Part shown: positions 1-4,471 of the stretch, piece after piece | How positions within the stretch are numbered: the stretch's first letter is position 1 | Layout: the number at the start of each line of letters is the position of its first letter | From: JACDAN01 sp035535195 | Lineage (GTDB): Bacteria; Actinomycetota; Thermoleophilia; Gaiellales; Gaiellaceae | Reading direction: 5' to 3' | DNA length: 5,095 nucleotides | NCBI GenBank assembly: GCA_035535195.1 | Contig: DATLQK010000071.1 | Location: 1 to 5,095 of the forward strand | Position numbers and translations under genes: made by a program | The notes under the pieces: generated by a model | What the model was told of the DNA's origin: nothing | Seen by the model: the letters and a program-made list of their open reading frames with translations, nothing else | Databases searched by the model: none

Positions 1-62
1 GCGTCCTCGAGGCCAACGCCGAGGAGTTCGTGCGCGGGTTCGTGCAGAAGGGCGGCCAGTGA
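1..62 (+). CDS. pup: Prokaryotic ubiquitin-like protein Pup, C-terminal fragment (5' end outside window)
   Basis: Reading from base 3 gives 19 residues ending in VQKGGQ and then TGA at 60-62. The residues before it (VLEANAEEFVRGF) match the conserved C-terminal helix of actinobacterial Pup, and the Gly-Gly-Gln end is diagnostic. From family knowledge, Pup is a small disordered protein whose C-terminal Gln is deamidated to Glu by Dop and then ligated by PafA to substrate lysines. The Mpa/ARC ATPase recognises the tag and feeds substrates to the proteasome. The Gln ending means this Pup would need Dop, unlike Pups encoded with a terminal Glu. The N-terminal part lies before the window. The stop overlaps the GTG start of prcB, as expected for a pup-prcB-prcA operon. 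Confidence 0.95.
   Translation, partial: VLEANAEEFVRGFVQKGGQ
48..52 (+). promoter_or_regulatory. Ribosome binding site for prcB, inside the pup coding end
   Basis: AAGGG lies 6 bases before the GTG at 59-61, within the codons for the Lys-Gly-Gly end of Pup. It supports GTG 59 over the internal ATG at 116, which has no comparable purine-rich stretch in front. The Pup C-terminal codons therefore probably double as the prcB ribosome binding site. Confidence 0.5.
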
Positions 63-910
63 GCCCAGACGCGTCCCCTCGCGGGGGAACGGGGCGGCTG
101 CCCGACGCCTTCACCATGTCCGGGACCTCCTCGTTCAGCGACTTCGTGGGGCGGGTCGCCCCCGAGCTGCTGCCCGGTAGGCGGCCGCTGCCAGACGGCG
201 CCAGCGTCGAGGTGCCGCACGGCACGACCATCGTGGCGCTCGAGTTCGCCGGCGGCGTCGTCATGGCCGGCGACCGACGGTCGACGATGGGCAACCTCAT
301 CGCCAACCGCGACATGGAGAAGGTGTTCGCCGCCGACGAGTACGCCGTGGTCGGCATTGCCGGCACGGCCGGGCTGGCCATCGAGCTGGTGAAGCTCTAC
401 CAGGTCGAGCTCGAGCACTACGAGAAGATCGAGGGCACGTTGATGTCCGTCGAGGGCAAGGCGAACCGGCTCGCGAGCATGATCCGCGGGCAGCTCGGCC
501 TGGCCATGCAGGGACTCGCCGTCGTGCCGATCTTCGCCGGCTATGACGTCGAGGACAGCGGCGGTCGGATCTACTCCTACGACGTCACCGGCGGCTGCTA
601 CCGCGAGCACGACCACCACGGCGTCGGATCCGGTTCGCTCTTCGCGCGCGGCTCGATGAAGAAACTGTGGCGCCCGGGGCTCGACGCCGACGTCGCCGTC
701 CGCGTCGCGCTCGAGGCGCTCTACGACGCCGCCGACGACGACTCGGCCACGGGTGGTCCCGACCTCGGCCGCCGGATCTGGCCCACCGTCGCGGTGGTCG
801 ACGTCGAAGGCGTCCGGTTCGTCTCCGAGGACAGCCTGTCCGAGCTGGTCGGTCAGATCGTCGCCGACCGCCAAGGCAATCCGGGCGGCAACCCGGGAGG
901 TGCGCGATGA
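59..910 (+). CDS. prcB: 20S proteasome beta subunit PrcB (N-terminal threonine protease precursor)
   Basis: This is the catalytic beta subunit of the actinobacterial 20S proteasome, 283 residues, close to the usual 280-290. Residues 1-55 form the propeptide, which contains the family motif FSDFVGRVAPELLPG. Autocleavage between Gly55 and Thr56 (PHG|TTIVALE) would expose Thr56 as the nucleophile. Counting from Thr56, Asp72 (in GVVMAGDRRST) and Lys88 fall at mature positions 17 and 33, the conserved active-site residues. The segments GIAGTAG (99-105), VELEHYEKIEG (116-126), GSGSLF (190-195) and YDAADDDSATGGPD (222-235) are also typical. The GTG start overlaps the pup stop (GTGA), so translation is probably coupled. 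The stop overlaps the prcA start (ATGA). The C-terminus carries a small GNPGGNPGG repeat. Beta rings of seven assemble with PrcA as alpha7-beta7-beta7-alpha7 in the cytoplasm. An alternative start is the ATG at 116, which would shorten the propeptide to 36 residues. Confidence 0.97.
   Translation: MSPDASPRGGTGRLPDAFTMSGTSSFSDFVGRVAPELLPGRRPLPDGASVEVPHGTTIVALEFAGGVVMAGDRRSTMGNLIANRDMEKVFAADEYAVVGIAGTAGLAIELVKLYQVELEHYEKIEGTLMSVEGKANRLASMIRGQLGLAMQGLAVVPIFAGYDVEDSGGRIYSYDVTGGCYREHDHHGVGSGSLFARGSMKKLWRPGLDADVAVRVALEALYDAADDDSATGGPDLGRRIWPTVAVVDVEGVRFVSEDSLSELVGQIVADRQGNPGGNPGGAR
895..900 (+). promoter_or_regulatory. Ribosome binding site that fixes the prcA start
   Basis: GGGAGG lies 6 bases before the ATG at 907-909, inside the last codons of prcB. 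The open frame extends upstream to 667, but that extension reads as an Arg-rich shadow of prcB. This site plus the ATGA overlap settles the start at 907. Confidence 0.75.
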
Positions 911-1776
911 GCATGCCCTTCTACGTCTCGCCCGAGCAGCTGATGAAGGACAAGGCGGACTATGCCCGCAAGGGCATCGCTCGCGGTCGCTCGGTCGTCG
1001 TCCTCGCCTACGACAAGGGCATCGCGTTCGTGGCGGAGAACCCGCAGAGCCTGCGCAAGATCTCGGAGATCTACGACCGCATCGCCTTCGCCGCGGTCGG
1101 CATGTACTACGAGTTCGAGAATCTCCGGGTCGCCGGCATTCGGTATGCGGACCTGCGCGGCTACTCCTACGACCGCAGCGACGTCAGCGCGCGTGGGCTC
1201 GCCAACGCCTACGCCCAGACCCTCGGCACGGTGTTCACCCAGGAGCCGAAGCCCTACGAGATCGAGCTCGTCGTCGCGGAGGTCGGCGAGACACCGGGGC
1301 AGGACCAGATCTACCGGCTGACCTACGACGGGTCGGTCGCCGACCAGCACGGGTTCGTCGTCATGGGCGGTGCGAGCGTCCAGGCCGAGACGTCGCTGCG
1401 GGAGCGGTGGCGGGAAGGTCTGACCCTCGCCGAGGCGCTGCGACTGGCCGTCGACACGCTCGCCCAGGATCCCAACGGCGGGACCGCGCGCAGCCTCACG
1501 GCGACCCAGCTGGAGGTCGCCGTCCTCGACCGGCAACGGCCTCGACGGACGTTTCGGCGGATCGCCGGCCCCCTGCTGGAGGATCTGCTCAGCACCGAGA
1601 GCCCGGTCTCTGACGCGCCCGTCGTCGACGACGGCCGACCCGGTCACCATGACGTCCTCACCGGCGGGCTTCCGGTGCCGGAGACGCCGGGTACCGACCA
1701 GCCACAGCCCGCGGACGCCGACCCGGGCACCGGAGAGTCGCAGCCCATCGACCCGGAGGCCGAGAGTCCCACATGA
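907..1776 (+). CDS. prcA: 20S proteasome alpha subunit PrcA with an extended C-terminal tail
   Basis: This is the non-catalytic alpha subunit that forms the outer, gated rings of the 20S core and docks the Mpa/ARC ATPase. The ATG at 907 gives 289 residues. The N-terminus MSMPFYVSPEQLMKDKADYA is the usual gate and H0 helix region, followed by RKGIARGRSVV (21-31). Other family blocks are AFVAENP (40-46), KISEIYDRIAFAAVG (51-65), YSYDRSDV (86-93), AQTLGTVFTQEPKPYE (103-118) and YRLTYDGSVADQHGFVVMGG (136-155). No N-terminal Thr nucleophile is present, as expected for an alpha subunit. The core ends near residue 232 (RRTFRRIAGPLLEDLLST). The remaining roughly 57 residues are rich in Asp, Glu, Pro, Gly and Thr and look disordered. 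The Mycobacterium tuberculosis protein has about 248 residues, so this tail is about 40 longer. The start overlaps the prcB stop and the stop overlaps the next start, both as ATGA. Confidence 0.97.
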   Translation: MSMPFYVSPEQLMKDKADYARKGIARGRSVVVLAYDKGIAFVAENPQSLRKISEIYDRIAFAAVGMYYEFENLRVAGIRYADLRGYSYDRSDVSARGLANAYAQTLGTVFTQEPKPYEIELVVAEVGETPGQDQIYRLTYDGSVADQHGFVVMGGASVQAETSLRERWREGLTLAEALRLAVDTLAQDPNGGTARSLTATQLEVAVLDRQRPRRTFRRIAGPLLEDLLSTESPVSDAPVVDDGRPGHHDVLTGGLPVPETPGTDQPQPADADPGTGESQPIDPEAESPT

Positions 1777-2273
1777 GTGACGACCTCTACGACGCCCCGG
1801 TCACCACACTGGGCGGAGTGCCGGCGGATCTGCACGACTTCGAGAGCCAGGCGGTCCTCGTCGTCAACACCGCCTCACAGTGCGGCCTGACACCGCAGTA
1901 CGCCGGCCTCCAGCGGCTCCAGGACCGCTACGCCGGGCGCGGCTTCACCGTTCTCGCGTTCCCCTGCAACCAGTTCGGCCGGCAGGAGCCGGGCAGCGCG
2001 GACGACATCCGGTCGTTCTGCCGCGATCGGTACGGAGTTGGGTTCCCCGTCTTCGACAAGGTCGAGGTCAACGGGCCCGGTCGGCATCCGCTGTATGCGT
2101 CGTTGACCCGGTTTTTGGACGCCGACGGGGTCGCCGGCGACATTCAGTGGAACTTCGAGAAGTTCCTCGTGTCGCCTCGCGGGCAGGCGGTCCAGCGGTT
2201 CCGGCCCCAAGTGGAACCGGAGTCACCGGAGCTGATCGCCGCGATCGAGGAGGCCCTGCCCGACTGGGGCTAG
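1773..2273 (+). CDS. Glutathione-peroxidase-family thiol peroxidase (2-Cys, probably thioredoxin-dependent)
   Basis: This 166-residue thioredoxin-fold peroxidase reduces hydrogen peroxide or organic hydroperoxides and is probably cytoplasmic, with no signal peptide or membrane segment. Visible motifs are VVNTASQCGLTPQY (30-43) with Cys37 as peroxidatic residue, VLAFPCNQFGRQEPG (60-74) with Gln71, and WNFEKFLV (126-133) with Trp126 and Asn127. Cys37, Gln71, Trp126 and Asn127 make up the usual catalytic tetrad. Cys83 in SFCRDRYGVGFP sits where the resolving cysteine lies in the Cys-type, thioredoxin-reduced members such as E. coli BtuE and plant or insect enzymes. Most actinomycetes lack glutathione, so the name reflects family and not necessarily reductant; thioredoxin is the likely partner and mycothiol is possible. 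The length is normal. The ATG overlaps the prcA stop (ATGA), with GGAGG at 1755-1759 somewhat far upstream, so coupling to prcA is likely. Its TAG shares CTAG with the convergent gene. Confidence 0.95.
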   Translation: MSDDLYDAPVTTLGGVPADLHDFESQAVLVVNTASQCGLTPQYAGLQRLQDRYAGRGFTVLAFPCNQFGRQEPGSADDIRSFCRDRYGVGFPVFDKVEVNGPGRHPLYASLTRFLDADGVAGDIQWNFEKFLVSPRGQAVQRFRPQVEPESPELIAAIEEALPDWG

Positions 2274-3322
2274 CGCTGCGCGCCGGCTCCCTGCCGGTGT
2301 TGCGCCGCGTCGACGTCTTCCACGCCTTCGTCGTCGGCCGCCCACTCGTCGGCGTCTTCCGCCGACCGGTCGTGAGACCCTCGAGCGCCGCCGTTGTCCG
2401 AGCGGTGGCGGTTGTCGAACGTCCGCTCGGTCACGTCGATGACTTCGGTGGATCCATCCGCCGCGCCCGCGGCATGGCGGCTGCTCTCCGCGCCCACAGG
2501 CGCGGCCTCGGTGTCACCCAGCGGCGCTCCGACCGCACTGCCCAGCTCGCGCAGCAGATCATCCACGGTGCCCAGCTGCCCGGTGATGCTCTCGCGGCGA
2601 GCGTCGACGGCGGCGAGCTGGTTCTTCCGGTCCCGCTCGATCCGGTCCGCCTGCTCCTTGGCCTGACTCTCGACGAGCGTGGCCTCCTCGTAGGCCAGCT
2701 GCTCGACGCGGGACTGCGCCAGCCGCAGCCGCTCGGCGTGCTCCGCGATCTGGGCGCCGAACGTGGCCACGGCGTCGGCCTGCGCCTGATGTCTCTGGAG
2801 GATCGCTTCCGCCTCTGCACGCCGACCCTGCGCGTCACGCTCCGCCTCGGCGCGCAGCTCCGCGGCCTGCCGGCGCGCGTCGTCGACGACCCGGCTGGCC
2901 TCGTCGCGGGCGCTGCGGCGGGTCTCGTCGACGTAGCGCTCAGCCTCGGCCCGCGACGCGGCGATGGCGGCCTCGGCCTCCTCGAGCTGCCGACGGGCCT
3001 CTTCGCGTCCGGTCGCGCGCAGCTCCTCCGCCTCCTCGTTGGCGAGTGCCAGGATCGACCCGATCCGGGTGCCGACGTCACCGCCCGCACTGGGCGCCTG
3101 TGCGGGCCGTCGCTCGAGCTCGACGATGCGGGCCGCAGCCTCGTCGAGGTCACGGTTCGCACGCGAGAGCTGCTCCTCTGCGCGGGTCAGCTCGATCGTG
3201 CGGTCGGCGGCGATGCGTCGCGCGGTCACGATGGAGGTCTGCAGCTCGTCCATGGCGGACTTGACCTGCTCCGGGTCGAATCCGCGGAGCACGCTGCGGA
3301 ACTGAGGATCTTCGGACATCAC
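2270..3322 (-). CDS. DivIVA-domain coiled-coil protein (copy 1, farthest downstream)
   Basis: Probable cytoplasmic scaffold or polarity protein of the DivIVA superfamily; the specific role is unknown. The start is GTG (3322-3320) or the ATG immediately after it (3319-3317), giving 350 or 349 residues. Only a weak purine stretch lies upstream. Counting from the ATG, residues 5-26 (PQFRSVLRGFDPEQVKSAMDEL) carry the DivIVA pattern F-R-x(3)-R-G-[YF]-D-x-x-Q-V. Residues 30-72 are helical, and 84-101 hold the patch TRIGSILALANEEAEELR. A long Ala/Glu/Arg coiled coil follows to about 240. Residues 245-260 (ITGQLGTVDDLLRELG) match the C-terminal helix of copy 3. The last roughly 85 residues are acidic, Ser/Gly/Asp-rich and apparently disordered. 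No membrane segment or signal peptide is seen. The stop TAG (2272-2270) overlaps the peroxidase stop on the other strand. Wag31, FilP or Scy-like roles are possible by family only. Confidence 0.88.
   Translation of the reverse strand: MMSEDPQFRSVLRGFDPEQVKSAMDELQTSIVTARRIAADRTIELTRAEEQLSRANRDLDEAAARIVELERRPAQAPSAGGDVGTRIGSILALANEEAEELRATGREEARRQLEEAEAAIAASRAEAERYVDETRRSARDEASRVVDDARRQAAELRAEAERDAQGRRAEAEAILQRHQAQADAVATFGAQIAEHAERLRLAQSRVEQLAYEEATLVESQAKEQADRIERDRKNQLAAVDARRESITGQLGTVDDLLRELGSAVGAPLGDTEAAPVGAESSRHAAGAADGSTEVIDVTERTFDNRHRSDNGGARGSHDRSAEDADEWAADDEGVEDVDAAQHRQGAGAQR
2277..2304 (+). terminator. Candidate hairpin terminator for the pup-prcB-prcA-peroxidase operon
   Basis: CCGGC (2283-2287) and GCCGG (2293-2297) form a perfect 5-bp GC stem around the loop TCCCT. 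In a + strand RNA it extends outward by G2282-U2298, C2281-G2299 and G2280-U2300, and past a bulged U2301 to 2277-2279 with 2302-2304. The hairpin begins only a few bases after the peroxidase TAG. There is no U-tract, so it would be a U-less actinobacterial-type terminator or a 3'-end stabiliser. The outer G-U pairs become A-C mismatches in the opposite RNA, so the structure favours + strand transcripts. It lies inside the last codons of the convergent DivIVA-like gene, so the match could be chance in GC-rich sequence. Confidence 0.35.
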
Positions 3323-3433
3323 ACAACTCGATTCGGCCTGGTCGATCGACAGGTGAGGAAATTCGACACCGATCGTCTCCTGGTTGGGTCGTCAGCGGCC
3401 AGTCGCATGAACCTATTGTCCGTCGTCGCCCGG
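3323..3433 (-). promoter_or_regulatory. 111-bp gap upstream of DivIVA-like copy 1; weak promoter candidate
   Basis: This is the longest non-coding stretch in the window and the only one roomy enough for a separate promoter. On the - strand CTGACC (3437-3432, running into the end of copy 2) and TAGGTT (3415-3410) are separated by 16 bases, a loose match to a housekeeping -35/-10 pair. A transcript would start near 3403 and have a leader of about 80 bases. GTCGATCGAC (3341-3350) is a perfect 10-base palindrome in the leader region and could bind a dimeric regulator, but such palindromes are common in GC-rich DNA. No riboswitch or small gene was recognised. Confidence 0.25.
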
Positions 3434-4432
3434 TCAGCGGCGAGCGCCGCTGTCGACGAAGGGCTGCTCACGACCGTTCGCGGATCGGTTGCCGGGGGTC
3501 TCGACCGGCGGCGTCGCCGCTGAACCCTTGCCGTCACCGCGCGGTGAGGTGGGTGGCCGGGCGGCCGACATCGCGCGGGCCAGCCGTTCCCGCACGTCGG
3601 CGAGCTGCGCGCGAACGCGGGCCCGGTGCTCCATGGCCTCCTCCCGGATCCGTCGCGCCTCCTCGACGATCACCGCGGCCTCGGCCCTCGCCTCGGCCAG
3701 CCGCTGTTGGGCCTCGGCCTCCGCACGGTTCTTGATGCTCTGAAACTCCTCGCTCCGTGCGTCGCTCTGGGCGGCGAGTGACGCGAGCCGCTGCTCCTGG
3801 GCGGCCGTCACGCGCGCGAACTCGGCCTCCGCCTGAGCCTGCCGCTCGGCGAGCTCCGCGGCCAGGCGCTCGTACGCCTCGACGTCCGCCCGCTGCTGGG
3901 TCTCCCGCAGGACGCGGGCGTCGTCGAGGATCCGTTCCGCCTCCGCCCGGGCCCTCTCCTTGATGCCCTGGGCTTCCTTCTGGGCGCGGTTCAGGACGTC
4001 GCTCGCGTAGTGGTCGGTCTCGGCCCGCGTCGTCACGGCGGCGGCCTCGGACTCGTCGTGGAGCGCCTGCGCCTCTTCGTGCGCCCGCCGCGTGATCTCC
4101 GACGCCTCCGCGGCCGCCGCCGCGAGCATGTCTCCGATCCTCGACCCGAGGCTCTCGAACGTCGGGCCTCCGGCGGCCGGACGCTTCTCCAGCTCCGCGA
4201 TCCGGTGCTGGGCCTCGCTCAGTGAGGTGCCGAGCTCGTCGCGCACCCGCTCGGCAGACTGGAGCCGGGATGCCTGCTCCTCCGCCTCGCGGACGGCGTC
4301 GCTGAGCGAGGTGTAGAGCTCGTCGAGGACCTCTTCGACCTGCTCGGGGTCGTACCCGCGCCGGACCGTGCGGAACTCAGGGAAGTACTCCTCGTCCGAG
4401 TCGCTCGGTACGTCGTTCGGTGCGTCAGTCAT
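3434..4432 (-). CDS. DivIVA-domain coiled-coil protein (copy 2, middle)
   Basis: Second member of the tandem family and probably a filament- or scaffold-forming cytoplasmic protein of unknown specific role. I chose the ATG at 4432-4430 (332 residues) because GGGGG lies 8 bases upstream. In-frame ATGs at 4468 (344 residues) and 4456 are possible; the first is only 3 bases past the preceding stop and has no well-spaced ribosome site. From the chosen start, residues 1-16 are acidic, and 17-43 carry the DivIVA pattern FPEFRTVRRGYDPEQVEEVL followed by DELYTSL. Residues 77-86 (HRIAELEKRP) and 98-110 (SRIGDMLAAAAAE) match copy 1. Residues 112-292 form a nearly unbroken Ala/Glu/Arg/Gln coiled coil. 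From about 293 a Pro/Gly/Ser/Arg-rich tail follows and looks disordered. No membrane segment is visible. Copies 1 and 2 align without gaps over 50 residues after the DivIVA motif, with 22 identities by hand count. Confidence 0.87.
   Translation of the reverse strand: MTDAPNDVPSDSDEEYFPEFRTVRRGYDPEQVEEVLDELYTSLSDAVREAEEQASRLQSAERVRDELGTSLSEAQHRIAELEKRPAAGGPTFESLGSRIGDMLAAAAAEASEITRRAHEEAQALHDESEAAAVTTRAETDHYASDVLNRAQKEAQGIKERARAEAERILDDARVLRETQQRADVEAYERLAAELAERQAQAEAEFARVTAAQEQRLASLAAQSDARSEEFQSIKNRAEAEAQQRLAEARAEAAVIVEEARRIREEAMEHRARVRAQLADVRERLARAMSAARPPTSPRGDGKGSAATPPVETPGNRSANGREQPFVDSGARR
3435..3452 (-). terminator. Hairpin overlapping the stop codon of DivIVA-like copy 2
   Basis: On the - strand CAGCGGC and GCCGCTG pair perfectly over 7 bp around the 4-base loop GCTC, whose outer bases could add one more pair. 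The right arm covers the first two bases of the TGA stop (3436-3434). No U-tract follows. It may be a U-less terminator, a partial attenuator between copies 2 and 1, or an mRNA 3'-end stabiliser. A chance match in GC-rich coding DNA cannot be excluded. Confidence 0.3.
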
Positions 4433-4440
4433 GGCGATTG

Positions 4441-4445
4441 CCCCC
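4441..4445 (-). promoter_or_regulatory. Probable ribosome binding site deciding the start of DivIVA-like copy 2
   Basis: GGGGG on the - strand lies 8 bases before the ATG at 4432-4430. The alternative ATG at 4468 has GAGG almost touching it, which is too close for normal initiation. This favours the shorter protein, though start choice stays uncertain. Confidence 0.4.
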
Positions 4446-4471
4446 AATGGTCTCATCCCCGCACGCATACC

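Noticed and set aside
667..906. An 80-residue N-terminal extension of PrcA
   Set aside because: It is Arg-rich sequence from a second frame of prcB. The ATG at 907 has a good ribosome site and gives the family N-terminus.
753..1613. A 286-codon open frame on the + strand across prcB and prcA
   Set aside because: It is out of frame with both conserved genes, rich in Arg and Pro, and has no family pattern.
853..1650. A 265-codon open frame on the - strand opposite prcA
   Set aside because: It shows no recognisable motif and lies wholly opposite a well-supported conserved gene.
1881..1883. Possible selenocysteine at the peroxidase active site
   Set aside because: The active-site codon is a cysteine codon within TASQCGLT and no in-frame TGA occurs, so this is the Cys type.
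2434..3319. F-type ATP synthase b-subunit or cellulose-binding annotation for the coiled-coil proteins
   Set aside because: Such labels arise from Ala/Glu-rich similarity. No membrane anchor is present, and the N-terminal R-G-F-D-x-x-Q-V pattern fits DivIVA better.
3341..3350. Palindrome GTCGATCGAC as a regulator operator
   Set aside because: It is a single short copy with no second site, and such palindromes are frequent in GC-rich genomes; kept only as a remark in the gap entry.
1880..3523. A 547-codon open frame on the + strand across the peroxidase and DivIVA-like copy 1
   Set aside because: It is an overlap artefact of GC-rich coding DNA. The antisense frame encodes a recognisable DivIVA-like protein and the + frame gives Arg/Leu-rich sequence with no family pattern.
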